Assembly: GCA_025356435.1 (NCBI GenBank)
Contig: JANXSY010000197.1
Span: 1 to 55,674, forward strand
Reading direction: 5' to 3'
DNA length: 55,674 nt
Origin: Isosphaeraceae bacterium
GTDB lineage: Bacteria; Planctomycetota; Planctomycetia; Isosphaerales; Isosphaeraceae
How positions within the stretch are numbered: position 1 is the stretch's first letter; every line of letters begins with the position of its first letter. The notes under the pieces are model-generated. The model had not been told where the DNA came from. It worked only from the letters and a program-made list of their open reading frames with translations, and ran no database searches. This document shows positions 25,602 to 34,957 of the stretch, one piece after another. The position numbers and the translations under genes are program-made.

Positions 25602-26738
25602 TCAGCGGGTCAGCGCGTCGCAATCGGGCCGCGCGAGGAGTTGCGGAGACTCGCCACGGAGCAGGGGGGCAAGGGCTTCGCGGCCGAGACGCTCGGTGAA
25701 TGTCGAGGCACCGGGAGGGAGGAGATGGTGGCCGTCGGAGAAGCCTTGAGCAGAGATCCAGTCGCGGGCGTCGATCACCGGGACTTCGCGGGCGAGACGC
25801 GTGAGGTAGGTGTCGATCGACTGGCGAGCGTCGGCGGGGTAGAGGGCGCGGAAATCGTCGGCCTCGGGGAGGACGACGACGGCAACCTTGATCCCCTCGC
25901 GTCGGCAGAGGGCGATGAGATCACGCAGGGCACGGTCAGGGGTGGGGCGAGACTTGAAGTGGGCGAGCCGGTCGGCGTAGATGCTGCGATAGTGCTCGAA
26001 CAGGCGACTGCGGTCGGCGTCAGTGACTGCGGCCAGGGGTGCCCACCAGCCAGTCTGATCGAGATTGCGGAGCCGGCGATCGGGGTCAAAGTTCGGTGCC
26101 CATGACCCGCCGAGACGGCTCAGAAGCACGAACCGGCTCGCGAAGATCGGCGCGAGTTGCGTGGGGAGCCATCGGGCATAGAGCTGCTTCGGCTTGGGCA
26201 GATAACGCGCGATCAGCCGAGCGGCGGGCCAGTCGAGAGCCGCGAGGTTGAGCGACTGCACTGTGCCTTCGAGATAGCCGTCGACAGCCCAGAACGGCGG
26301 CCAGAACTCGACGAAAACCCAGTCGGGTTTCACCCCTTGCGAGAGCAGGCGATGGAGCACGAGATGGGCGAGTTGCGGGCCGGTGCCGACCTGGGCGAAG
26401 TTGAACGCGATCGCCTCGCGGCCGTCAGGGCCGATCAGCCGGGGAAGGGCTTCGGGGCGGAAACCGGTCGCGACTCGCGAGCTTCCCAGCATCAGCGCCA
26501 GCGGTCGTCCGGGCGACTCGGCAAGCTTCGCACGCAGGTTCGCGAGCTTGGTGCCGAACTCGCGGTCGCCAACCTCCGGCCGCCACGCCAGCGCCAGGCG
26601 GAACCCGGCCTGGCCCGCGATATAGAACAGCAACCCGCAGACGATCGCCAATCGCGCGCGGCGGTTCAGGGCGGCCTTGCGTCGAGGAGGGGCGGGAGAC
26701 ACGTCGGCGTCCTCAGAATTGAAAATAAATGAAGACAT
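25602..26738 (-). CDS. SGNH-type membrane-anchored protein partnered with MBOAT
   Basis: 378 residues from ATG 26738, which lies 23 nt inside the end of the MBOAT gene. One N-terminal membrane helix (ARLAIVCGLLFYIAGQAGF) is followed by an extracytoplasmic domain with LALMLGSSRVATGFRP (candidate nucleophile Ser block) and, near the end, DARDW and SDGHHLLPPGA (Asp-x-x-His block of SGNH enzymes). It resembles AlgJ/AlgX or DUF1574-type proteins that move acyl groups from MBOAT proteins to extracellular glycans. The overlap supports translational coupling. The glycan is not identified. Confidence 0.75.
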   Translation of the reverse strand: MSSFIFNSEDADVSPAPPRRKAALNRRARLAIVCGLLFYIAGQAGFRLALAWRPEVGDREFGTKLANLRAKLAESPGRPLALMLGSSRVATGFRPEALPRLIGPDGREAIAFNFAQVGTGPQLAHLVLHRLLSQGVKPDWVFVEFWPPFWAVDGYLEGTVQSLNLAALDWPAARLIARYLPKPKQLYARWLPTQLAPIFASRFVLLSRLGGSWAPNFDPDRRLRNLDQTGWWAPLAAVTDADRSRLFEHYRSIYADRLAHFKSRPTPDRALRDLIALCRREGIKVAVVVLPEADDFRALYPADARQSIDTYLTRLAREVPVIDARDWISAQGFSDGHHLLPPGASTFTERLGREALAPLLRGESPQLLARPDCDALTR

Positions 26739-28131
26739 TACCGCCGTTAGGAGCGAGCAAAAGAGCGATCGTGAGCGCCATCGCATAGCCGAATCCGATC
26801 GCCCACGAAGAGAGCCGCGACGAGACGGCCCCCCAGCCCCCGACTTTTCCGACCGCGTGCGCCAGGGCGACGACCCCGATCAGCGTCCAGAACGCCCCGG
26901 TCGGGATCGGAGTCGGCAGGCCGTCAGCGGGGACGAAGAGGTGACGGAGCATCGTCGAGGCTGTGGCGAAGGTTGTCGCGCGGAAGAAGACCCAGCCGAC
27001 GCAGACCGCGACGAACGTCAGGCCGACGCGGACGATCGTGCCGCCGGAGGTCTGAAGCAGTCGGCTGAGCCGTGGCCCACAAATTGCCTGAAAGCCTCGA
27101 TGCGCGATCAGCAAGAGCCCGTGGAGCAGGCCCCAGACGACGAACGTCCAGCTTGCGCCGTGCCAGAGGCCGCCGAGGGTCATCGTGATGAGCAGGTTGC
27201 GTGCGGTCCGCCACCAAGAGCCGCGACTGCCGCCCAGGGGAATGAACAGGTAGTCGCGCAACCATGTGGAGAGCGAGATATGCCAGCGCCGCCAGAACTC
27301 GGAGACGTTGGCTGAGAGATAGGGCATGCGGAAGTTGGGAGCGAGCTTGTAGCCGAGCAGGTGGGCCGCGCCGAGGGCCATGTCGGTGTAGCCCGAGAAG
27401 TCACAATAGATCTGAATCGCATAGGCAATTGTCGCGATCCAGGTCGCATAAGAGCCGTAAGCATCGGGATGGGCGAAGACGGGGTCGACATACATCGCCA
27501 TCCGGTCGGCGATTGCCATCTTCTTGAACAGGCCCATTAAGAGGAGGCTGACACCAAGCTCAGCGCGGGGCCAGCTCCATCGCTTGACGCGGCGGACCTG
27601 CGGCAGGAAGTCGCGGGCGCGAACGATTGGGCCGGCGACGAGGTGCGGGAAGAAGGTCACGAACAGGAGGAAGTGCGAGAGGTCGCGCTCGGCTGGGATG
27701 CGGCGGCGATAGACGTCGACCGTGTAGTTCACGGCCTCAAACGTGTAGAACGAGATCCCCACCGGCAGGATCACCCGCAAGAGCGGGAACGAGGCATGGG
27801 CACCGCAGGCGTTCAGGGCCGATTCGAGCGATCCAAGGAAGAAGTTCGCATATTTGAAGGCGGCGAGCATACCGAGGTTGGCGACGAGGCTCGTCGCCAG
27901 CAGGGCCTTTCGCTTCCGATCCGACTGCCAACTCTCGAGGCCGAGTCCGACGGCGTAGTCCATCGTTGACGTCGCGGCGATCAAGAGGGCGAGCCAGCGG
28001 TTCCAGCAGGCGTAGAAATAGAGGCTCGCCGCGAGCAGCAGCACGACCCGCGCGCGGGGCCACGGCAAGGCCCAGTAGAGGCCGAGCACGAGGGCGAGGA
28101 AGATGGCGTAATCTTGAGAACAGAACAGCAT
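26713..28131 (-). CDS. MBOAT family O-acyltransferase (AlgI-like)
   Basis: 472 residues with about ten membrane helices. MBOAT landmarks: CDFSGYTDMALGAAHLLGY (243-261), EFWRRWHISLSTWLRDYLF with His284, and GGLWHGASWTFVVWGLLHG with the active-site His324. Such proteins bring acyl groups across the membrane for O-acylation of secreted polysaccharides. The downstream SGNH gene overlaps its end and probably completes the acyl-transfer system. No polysaccharide synthase is in the window, so the pair may modify a glycan made elsewhere. Confidence 0.9.
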   Translation of the reverse strand: MLFCSQDYAIFLALVLGLYWALPWPRARVVLLLAASLYFYACWNRWLALLIAATSTMDYAVGLGLESWQSDRKRKALLATSLVANLGMLAAFKYANFFLGSLESALNACGAHASFPLLRVILPVGISFYTFEAVNYTVDVYRRRIPAERDLSHFLLFVTFFPHLVAGPIVRARDFLPQVRRVKRWSWPRAELGVSLLLMGLFKKMAIADRMAMYVDPVFAHPDAYGSYATWIATIAYAIQIYCDFSGYTDMALGAAHLLGYKLAPNFRMPYLSANVSEFWRRWHISLSTWLRDYLFIPLGGSRGSWWRTARNLLITMTLGGLWHGASWTFVVWGLLHGLLLIAHRGFQAICGPRLSRLLQTSGGTIVRVGLTFVAVCVGWVFFRATTFATASTMLRHLFVPADGLPTPIPTGAFWTLIGVVALAHAVGKVGGWGAVSSRLSSWAIGFGYAMALTIALLLAPNGGNVFIYFQF

Positions 28132-28312
28132 CCGTGCCGTCCTTAGAGGGTCGGGGCGCGCGGAGACCTGCCAGCCCTCGACGGGCCTGGTCCGGGGAGT
28201 GTAACCGCGATCGATTTGCGGTCAAGCCCGACCTCTTTCGCCGGGCGTCCGGGCGGCATAGCATGGGGGTCGCGACGATCGCCGAATGACCCCGGACAGG
28301 AGTGACCTCTCG

Positions 28313-29797
28313 ATGCCCGTTTCCCGAAACCAGTCGGTCGCACTCTTGGCGATCCTGCTCGTCTCGATGCCGAGTCTCGCGTCTGGGCAGGGCTTCGGCA
28401 TCCCGAATCCATTCAAGTCGCCGGCACCCGGCCAGGTCTTCCAGCGCGACGAGGGCGGCATGGCCGACGTCCCGCTCGTCTTCCCCGAAAACCTGAAGGA
28501 CGCGAAGATCATTTCGATCTCCGACCGGTCGAATGTGAACTTGCCCGTCCGGCTTGTCGACGGCAAGCTCATGCGGGTGCCCGCCGGGGGTCCGTATTTG
28601 GCCTCTATCGTGATTGAGTCGGGGGGCCAGCTCTACGCCGGCCCGTTCTACGTCGGCGACCTCTGGGTGCTCGCGGGCCAGTCGAACATGCAGGGGGTCG
28701 GCGATCTTCAGGACGTCACGACGCCGCACCTAAAGGTTTCAGCCCTCGGGATGAACGGGAAGTGGACGCAGGCGACGGAACCCCTTCACTGGCTCGAAGA
28801 CTCGCCCGACCCGGTCCACTCGGGCGACCCGGCCACCCGCGCCGAGCGATCCAAAAAAGAACATGCGACGCGGACCAAGGGGGCGGGGCTCGGCCTGCCG
28901 TTCGGCTCGGCGATGGCCGATCAGACGCAGGTGCCTGTCGGCCTGGTGCTCTGCGCGCACGGCGGGACGAATATGGATCAGTGGAGCCCGAGCAAGAAGG
29001 GGGAGGGCGGGGGGAGTCTCTATGGCTCGATGCTTCGCCAGGTGAAACTCGCCGGGGGCAAGGTGAAGGGGGTGCTCTGGTATCAAGGAGAGAGCGACGG
29101 GATGGTCGGCCAAGCCGTCGCCGACGCCTACTCCAAAAAGTTTGCCGCCTTCATCGCCGCCGTCCGCGACGACTTCGGCCAGGCCGACTTGCCGTTCTAT
29201 TATGTACAGATCGGCCGATTTGTGAACAACGGCGATCCCAAGCCCTGGAATACCGTGCAGGAGGCCCAGCGGAAACTGGCGGAGACCGTGCCGCATACCG
29301 CTCTCGTCTCGGTGATTGACCTGCCGCTCGACGACGGGATTCACGTCGGCACCGCCGGCTTGAAGCGCGTGGGCGAGCGGCTGGCGAAGGTCGCGATCCG
29401 CGAGCATTTCGGCCTGCTCGGCGGCACGACGCCCACACTCGATCGGGTGGTCAAGGGACACGGCGGCACGCTGGTCGTCAAGTTCAAGGGTGTGAATCGG
29501 ACGGCGTACTCGACCGTGAACGGGTCGTATGTGCCGAATGCCTTGGGAGGACTCCAGCCTGAGCGGCATGTCGCCGGGTTCTCGCTCCGCAAAGCCGACG
29601 GCAAGGAGGTCCCGCTGATCTACGAGGCGATGGTCAACGCCTCGCGCGATGCCGTGATCCTCAAGCTCAACGGGGCACTTCCCGAGGGGACTTTTCTCTG
29701 GTACGGATGGGGTCTCGACCCTTATTGTAATCTCACCGATACGCTCGACATGGCCGTCACCACCTTCGGCCCGGTCGTGCTTGACTCGATCAAGTGA
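28313..29797 (+). CDS. Secreted sialate O-acetylesterase-like (SASA) SGNH hydrolase
   Basis: 494 residues from ATG 28313 with AGGAG 10 nt upstream. Signal peptide (SVALLAILLVSMPSLASG). The SASA/SGNH domain shows DLWVLAGQSNMQGVG (nucleophile Ser in GQSN), VGLVLCAHGGTNMDQW, VKGVLWYQGESDG and a C-terminal DDGIHVGTAGLKRVGERLA (Asp-His block). It probably removes acetyl groups from extracellular sugars; whether sialate is the substrate is unknown. Its stop overlaps the frame of the ThuA-like gene region, with the likely ThuA start 26 nt downstream: an operon. Confidence 0.85.
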   Translation: MPVSRNQSVALLAILLVSMPSLASGQGFGIPNPFKSPAPGQVFQRDEGGMADVPLVFPENLKDAKIISISDRSNVNLPVRLVDGKLMRVPAGGPYLASIVIESGGQLYAGPFYVGDLWVLAGQSNMQGVGDLQDVTTPHLKVSALGMNGKWTQATEPLHWLEDSPDPVHSGDPATRAERSKKEHATRTKGAGLGLPFGSAMADQTQVPVGLVLCAHGGTNMDQWSPSKKGEGGGSLYGSMLRQVKLAGGKVKGVLWYQGESDGMVGQAVADAYSKKFAAFIAAVRDDFGQADLPFYYVQIGRFVNNGDPKPWNTVQEAQRKLAETVPHTALVSVIDLPLDDGIHVGTAGLKRVGERLAKVAIREHFGLLGGTTPTLDRVVKGHGGTLVVKFKGVNRTAYSTVNGSYVPNALGGLQPERHVAGFSLRKADGKEVPLIYEAMVNASRDAVILKLNGALPEGTFLWYGWGLDPYCNLTDTLDMAVTTFGPVVLDSIK

Positions 29798-29823
29798 CCC
29801 GAAAAACCTTCAAGGAGAATTTG

Positions 29824-30591
29824 ATGCAACTCGCCTTCATGACCTTGGCCCTCTTCGTGACGTGCGGCCTGAACGCCGTCGCCGCCGAGCCGGGCAAGCC
29901 CGTCAAGTTGCTCATCATCACGGGCGACGAGTATCACGACTGGAAGACGACCTCCGCACTGATGCGTGACTTCCTCGCGGCGGGAGGGAAGATTCATGTC
30001 GATATGACGAGTACCCCGGCCAAAGACCTGACCGACGAGAATCTCGCCAAATACGACGTGCTCCTGCTGAACTACAAAGACACAAGCAAGGGCGGCCCCG
30101 AGACCAAGTGGAGCGACGCCAACAAAGAGGCGTTCCTCAAGGCGGTGCAGGGGGGCAAGGGACTGGTCGTCTATCACTATGCCTCGGCCTCGTTTACCAA
30201 GCCGAACTGGGCCGAGTTCGAGAAGGCCATCGCCGGCGGCTGGCGGACGGTGGGGTTCCACGGCCCTGCGCACGAATTCTCAGTGAAGAAGACGGCCGAG
30301 GCGCACCCGATCTCGAAGGGCCTGCCCGAGAAGTTCGACCACCCGATCGACGAACTCTATTCGAACTCGATGCTGATGCCCGGCAGTGTCGTGCTCGCGA
30401 CGGCCTATTGCGACCCGAGCAAGCCGAAGGGAACGGGCAAGGACGAGGCGGTCATCTGGGTGAACCAGTATGGCAAGGGGCGCGTCTATAACAACGTGCT
30501 CGGCCACGGACCCGAGGCGCTCGCTGACCTGAACCTGCAAGCCTGGCTCCGCCGGGGCGTGATCTGGGCGGCCGGGGGAGAGCTGGACTGA
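29824..30591 (+). CDS. Exported ThuA-like protein
   Basis: 255 residues from ATG 29824, preceded by AAGGAG. Signal peptide (MQLAFMTLALFVTCGLNAVA). The ThuA domain, a glutamine-amidotransferase-like fold, shows KLLIITGDEYHDWKTTS, YDVLLLNYKD, GKGLVVYHYASASF, HPISKGLPEKFDHPIDELY and GKGRVYNNVLGHG. ThuA proteins are tied to disaccharide (trehalose) use and are expanded in planctomycetes; biochemical function is uncertain. It lies between the SASA esterase and a small protein gene, all one direction. Confidence 0.85.
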   Translation: MQLAFMTLALFVTCGLNAVAAEPGKPVKLLIITGDEYHDWKTTSALMRDFLAAGGKIHVDMTSTPAKDLTDENLAKYDVLLLNYKDTSKGGPETKWSDANKEAFLKAVQGGKGLVVYHYASASFTKPNWAEFEKAIAGGWRTVGFHGPAHEFSVKKTAEAHPISKGLPEKFDHPIDELYSNSMLMPGSVVLATAYCDPSKPKGTGKDEAVIWVNQYGKGRVYNNVLGHGPEALADLNLQAWLRRGVIWAAGGELD

Positions 30592-30594
30592 CCA

Positions 30595-30933
30595 ATGCCG
30601 CCGAAAGGCCAGCGCGATCACGCCGATGCCCGACTCACCCGACACGCGCTCGATCGGTTTGTCGAGCGGTTCGGGGTCGATGAGGCCGATGCCGAGCCGA
30701 CGCTCCGCTCCATCCTGGCGCGGACGCGGCGGCTCGGCCGCAACCCCGATAATGGCGCGGTGGCGGTGCTGGCGATCTACCAGAGCCGCCCCCTGGTCGC
30801 GATCTTGCAGGGAGATTCGTGCCTGACGGTGCTCACCTGGCCGCAGTTCGAGCCGAGGCTCATCGAGTTCGGCCGGTCCCATGTCCCGCAGAAATGGGGC
30901 CGGTTCCTCCGCCGTCTGACTGATCCTATTTAG
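30595..30933 (+). CDS. Small hypothetical protein
   Basis: 112 residues starting 3 nt after the ThuA-like stop. It begins with a basic stretch and LTRHALDRFVERFGV, which faintly recalls DUF4258-type proteins, then a strand-rich core (GAVAVLAIYQSRPLVAILQG, CLTVLTWPQFEPRLIEF). The role is unknown. Tight spacing supports cotranscription with the two upstream genes. Confidence 0.55.
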   Translation: MPPKGQRDHADARLTRHALDRFVERFGVDEADAEPTLRSILARTRRLGRNPDNGAVAVLAIYQSRPLVAILQGDSCLTVLTWPQFEPRLIEFGRSHVPQKWGRFLRRLTDPI

Positions 30934-31022
30934 ACTACATTATGCATAGATGATTGGCCCGACACCCTCGGGCGGTTGCCAAGGTGCCGCGACGCTGCGG
31001 ATGAGGGTCTTGGAGGTGATGA

Positions 31023-31051
31023 TCCGGCCCCGGTTTGCTCCCGGGGCCGGA
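31023..31051 (-). terminator. Terminator hairpin after the APC-USP gene
   Basis: An 11-bp stem, TCCGGCCCCGG with CCGGGGCCGGA, around a 7-nt loop starts 6 nt beyond the minus-strand stop at 31057. It has no strong T tract. It might also stop plus-strand transcription from 30933. Confidence 0.55.
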
Positions 31052-31056
31052 CGTGT

Positions 31057-33669
31057 TTAACTGGCCTGGATCGACTTCGGGGCGAACCCGAGGATGACCC
31101 GGCAGGGAGCGTTTTCGAGGACGTAACGGGTGTTGGGGGCCATCGCGGCGGTGTCTCGCTTGCGGTATTCGCCTCGAAGACTCATGAAGATCGCGTCGAA
31201 GTTCCCATCGATGGCGGCCTTGACGATCTCTGGACCCGGCTCGCCCTGCAAGACGCGGAACTCAACCTCTCGGCCCAGTTCCCGGGCGCGTTCGAGACCT
31301 TGCTGAGCGATCCGTCTCGCCTCGGTCGCGTCGGCACTCGGCCCTTCGGCCACGTCAACGAGCATCACCGAGACGCCGGGGTCGAGGAAACTCAACACCG
31401 TGTCAAGGAAGTCTGCGCTCAGGGGGCTGCCGTCATAAGCGAGGATCAGCCGCTCGACGCCCCGCCAGCTCTTGCGGAGTTCGGCGACAAGACGCACGGC
31501 CTCGGCCGCCGTATCGCCGAGTTTGGGGATCTGACTGCCGCCGCCGATGTCGAGCCGGGCGTCGCGATCTTTGCTCAGCACGCGGATCGATAGCGGTTCG
31601 GGAGCTGCGGCGCAGACCTTCAGCCAGTAGAGCGCCACCTGGTCGAGCTGGTCGTCGGGCGAGAATTTGTGCGAGGCACCCATGATCAATTCTTGCGCAC
31701 CGATGGCCTTGGCCGTCTGGGTGAGCGCGAAGAACGGTTCGTTCGTCGGCACGATCAATGGCCGGACCGGCTTGCCCGAATGCTCGGCCAGGGTGACGAC
31801 GGCGGTCAGCAAGGCGCGGTCCTCGTCGGTGATCGAGGGTTTGAGGTCTCCGCTCCGCTGCGGGAGCACGTTGGCCGTCATCACGACGACCTCGGTGTTT
31901 TCCGGGTTGGTTTCAGCGAGGCAGCGCTCCAGCATCCAGAGGTTGTGCGGCGAGCGGATTGCCACAAGCTTGCGGTACGGCTTGGTCAGGCCGAGCGTCT
32001 CAGACGTGATCTGCTCGGAGAAGGTCTGGTTAAACTGTTCGAGGTGCTCGTGATGGTCAGCGCTCTTACCGCGCCGATGACGGCCCCACTCGGTCCCGTA
32101 GAACACAGCGAAGAGGACCGCTGTGAACGCCACGCCGGCGATGGTGGCGATCTCTTTGGTCATGAAATTCAAGACCGCCGAAGCCGCGAGCACGAGGAAG
32201 ATCAGCAAGATCCCCAGCGGGATGTCGTATTTCGCCGTCCTGATGTTGAGCGGCACTTCGTATTCGCGATGGCCCGGCTGCTTGAAGCGGAGCACGAGCA
32301 TCGACAGGGCCTTGAAGACGAAGCTCCAGACCACGCCGAAGGCATACGCTTCGCCGAGGATCAGGATCTTGCCTCGGCTGGCCACGATGGTCACGATCTG
32401 GAGGATCACGACCAGGTCGATCAGCCGGTAAGTGGTGCCGTATCTCGCGTGGGGCTTGAGGAACCAGTCGGGCAAGACGCCGTCTTCCGCGACGCGGTTG
32501 AGCACGCCGTTCGAGCCAACAATCGCCGTGTTCACCGCCCCCGAGAGGATCAGGAAGCCGACGCCCACCACCAGCACGTTCAGGCAGAGCCGCGCCCAGT
32601 GCGGGCCGACGACGTTCATCGCCAGGCCGCCGATCAGGTTGCCTACGTATTTGGATATTCGCACGTCATCAGGAATGATCATGACGGCGAAAAAGCTGAT
32701 GAGTGAGGTTAGTAGTAGACTATAGAGGAAGACGACGAACGCCGCTTTCTTGAAGTTCTTCAGCTTCGGACTCTCAACCTCTCGGTAGACCTGCGCGAGT
32801 GTCTCCTCGCCGCTCATCGCGAGGATCGAGTGGCCGAACGCGACCAGGATGCCGATGACGCCGACGATGCTCAGCCAATGGATGTTGCCCGGCCGCAGGG
32901 CGTCGCCGAGGTGCGTCCGGCCGAGGAAGCCAACGGGGTCGAGCGGATGCCCCATGGCGTCGGTAACGTCGAGCTTCACCGAGAGGTCGGGGATCGCCGT
33001 CGGCAGAACGGCCTTCTCGGGATGGACGGCCAGCGTCACCAGGCACCAGATGATCATGATGACGCCCATGATGGTCGTCGCGCCCATGATCTTCAGCGCC
33101 TTGTCGCTCGACTCGTGAATACCCCGCGTGTTTACCCTCCAGAAATAGAGCGTGATCGCGATCGCAATCGCCGCCGAGCCGAGCTCGACATGGGTCGTCG
33201 TGAAGGTCACCTTGAAGAGGTCGGCGATCAACCCCATCACATATTGGCCGGCCGAGACGCCGCTGATCGGTCCTGTGAGGATATAGTCAAACATCAGCGC
33301 GGAGACCGATAGCTTGGCCATGCCGCCGCCCATCGCCTCCTTGACGACCCGGTAGACGCCGCCTCGGACGAACATCGAGCAGCTCTCGATGTAGACGCTG
33401 CGGACGGCATAGCTGAAGGTCATGACGGCGAGGATGAACCAGGGAGCTGCCTTGCCGATGTTCGACTCGACGATCCCGCCGATGTAATAGGCCGTGCTCG
33501 CGAGGTCGCAGAGCACAATCGCGGCGGTACGCCAGAACGAGATGAACGTGAACATCACGCTCGTCACCACCAAGACCTGTCCGGTCGAGGGGGATTTTCG
33601 CTTCGTCGCCGCGGGCGATGGGGCACCGTCGGGTGGGCTTGCTGTTTGGTCGCTCAACGTTGTTCTCAC
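31057..33669 (-). CDS. APC-superfamily amino acid permease fused to universal stress domains
   Basis: 870 residues from a GTG start. Residues about 30-540 contain twelve or so membrane helices with APC-type features (AVRSVYIESCSMFVRGGVYRVVKEAMG, GHSILAMSGEETLAQVYREVE, LILSGAVNTAIVGSNGVLNRV). A cytoplasmic tail of about 300 residues holds two universal stress protein-like segments (VVVMTANVLPQRSG..., then VERLILAYDGSPLSADFLDTVL and GNFDAIFMSLRGEYR). It likely imports amino acids or related cations, with nucleotide-responsive control by the tail. No Shine-Dalgarno is evident at the GTG. The USP gene 33730-34452 is upstream on the same strand. Confidence 0.85.
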   Translation of the reverse strand: MRTTLSDQTASPPDGAPSPAATKRKSPSTGQVLVVTSVMFTFISFWRTAAIVLCDLASTAYYIGGIVESNIGKAAPWFILAVMTFSYAVRSVYIESCSMFVRGGVYRVVKEAMGGGMAKLSVSALMFDYILTGPISGVSAGQYVMGLIADLFKVTFTTTHVELGSAAIAIAITLYFWRVNTRGIHESSDKALKIMGATTIMGVIMIIWCLVTLAVHPEKAVLPTAIPDLSVKLDVTDAMGHPLDPVGFLGRTHLGDALRPGNIHWLSIVGVIGILVAFGHSILAMSGEETLAQVYREVESPKLKNFKKAAFVVFLYSLLLTSLISFFAVMIIPDDVRISKYVGNLIGGLAMNVVGPHWARLCLNVLVVGVGFLILSGAVNTAIVGSNGVLNRVAEDGVLPDWFLKPHARYGTTYRLIDLVVILQIVTIVASRGKILILGEAYAFGVVWSFVFKALSMLVLRFKQPGHREYEVPLNIRTAKYDIPLGILLIFLVLAASAVLNFMTKEIATIAGVAFTAVLFAVFYGTEWGRHRRGKSADHHEHLEQFNQTFSEQITSETLGLTKPYRKLVAIRSPHNLWMLERCLAETNPENTEVVVMTANVLPQRSGDLKPSITDEDRALLTAVVTLAEHSGKPVRPLIVPTNEPFFALTQTAKAIGAQELIMGASHKFSPDDQLDQVALYWLKVCAAAPEPLSIRVLSKDRDARLDIGGGSQIPKLGDTAAEAVRLVAELRKSWRGVERLILAYDGSPLSADFLDTVLSFLDPGVSVMLVDVAEGPSADATEARRIAQQGLERARELGREVEFRVLQGEPGPEIVKAAIDGNFDAIFMSLRGEYRKRDTAAMAPNTRYVLENAPCRVILGFAPKSIQAS

Positions 33670-33729
33670 GGGGAAGGGAGGCGACAGGCAATGACCCTGC
33701 CACGAAATCGAGCTTGGATCTATGATAGC

Positions 33730-34452
33730 TCAGGCGTGAACCAGGAGGCTGATATGTTCGGGTAAGGCGTTGAGCACGGCCTTTAAGTCGTCGCGGGCCA
33801 TCCGCTTGGCGATAAATCCGCCCCGACGGGGTGCGGGCATGACGACGAGATCAGCCTCGCGGGCCTCGGCCCATTCGAGGATCGTGCCGGCGGGGTCGGA
33901 CGTCACTTCGTAGAGCGACCGGAACGGGATGCCCTCGCGGTCGGCCAGCCGTCGGGCTCGCTCGATCACCGCGCGGGCCTCCTCGTCGTCGGCTTCGGTT
34001 GGCGTCGAGACTGAACCCATCGGGAAGACGTTGAGCCGTCGGACGAACAGCAAGTCGAGTTCGGCCCGGTGAGCCCGGCTCTCGCGGATCGCAAACTCGA
34101 TTAGGCCCGGCCGGTCGTCGCGTAAAGGGAGCAGCAGCCGACACGTCGGGGAATAAGCGGCGACCGATAGGGGTTCCACCGGTTTGTCGTCGACCTTCGA
34201 CCGATGGGCATGGACGCCCGGCTGTTTGCGACGGGGACCGGATGGCGAGAGGCGACGCGGCGGGCGATGCCGTGATTGTCTCTCGCGGCGGGTCGACCCT
34301 TCGATCATCGCGTGGAGGACGATGCCGAGCGAGAGTTCGACGCCGATCACGAGGATCGCCTGAATCCACTGTGACCATCCCATCAACCTCAGCGTCACGA
34401 GACTCGACGCCACCAGCAGCACCACGACCGCGAGGCTGCGTAACCGGAACAT
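33730..34452 (-). CDS. Membrane-anchored universal stress-type protein
   Basis: 240 residues. Two N-terminal membrane helices (LAVVVLLVASSLVTLRLM and IQAILVIGVELSLGIVLHAM) are followed by a basic linker and a USP-like Rossmann domain (LLLPLRDDRPGLIEFAIRES, DLLFVRRLNVFP, READLVVMPAPRRGGFIAKRM). It lies 60 nt before the APC-USP gene and likely belongs to the same unit. The ATP-binding GxxGxx(S/T) signature is not clear, so nucleotide binding is uncertain. Confidence 0.75.
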   Translation of the reverse strand: MFRLRSLAVVVLLVASSLVTLRLMGWSQWIQAILVIGVELSLGIVLHAMIEGSTRRERQSRHRPPRRLSPSGPRRKQPGVHAHRSKVDDKPVEPLSVAAYSPTCRLLLPLRDDRPGLIEFAIRESRAHRAELDLLFVRRLNVFPMGSVSTPTEADDEEARAVIERARRLADREGIPFRSLYEVTSDPAGTILEWAEAREADLVVMPAPRRGGFIAKRMARDDLKAVLNALPEHISLLVHA

Positions 34453-34957
34453 CTCTCCCCCAGCGTCACCCGCGATGATCCGGGGACAATCCCGAAGTCA
34501 TTGCGGGCGGCAGATCTCCGTCAGGATCGCACTGCATGGGGGCTCGGCCCGGATTTCGGGCCAATGCGCGCGGGCCGTCGACGGTTCGACCCGCACCTTT
34601 CTCCCCCTCGGACGCCTGCGAGGTTAGCTGTCGGGCTCGGAGCCGAAGGTGCCCCGTCGCGCCAAGATCTAGGCGCAATTCGCCCCGTTCCATTTGGTTC
34701 CCCCGCTCCCCCGTCCTCCGGGGGATTCGGCGATCACGGTCATTCTTCGAATGACCGGACACATTGGAATAAATCGGACGGCCGGATGTCAAGATGCACG
34801 AAACGTGCAATGTGCAACTCGGTGACGATCACCAATCTGTTCGAGCTGTGTGCGAGGATCGCGCCCGGAATGCAAGGAGTGGGCGGAAAAGGCGGGTCCG
34901 AGGCCCCAGCCATTGAAGATCTGACACGCGAGAAAATGCCCTCAACGGCGGCTCTGC
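34453..34957. other. Intergenic region with no clear gene
   Basis: About 505 nt between two minus-strand genes. Overlapping open frames of 70-170 codons on both strands lack family resemblance and are treated as chance. A tiny inverted repeat, GCACG AAA CGTGC, sits at 34796-34808. The promoter of the USP-APC unit is expected here but was not recognised. Confidence 0.4.
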
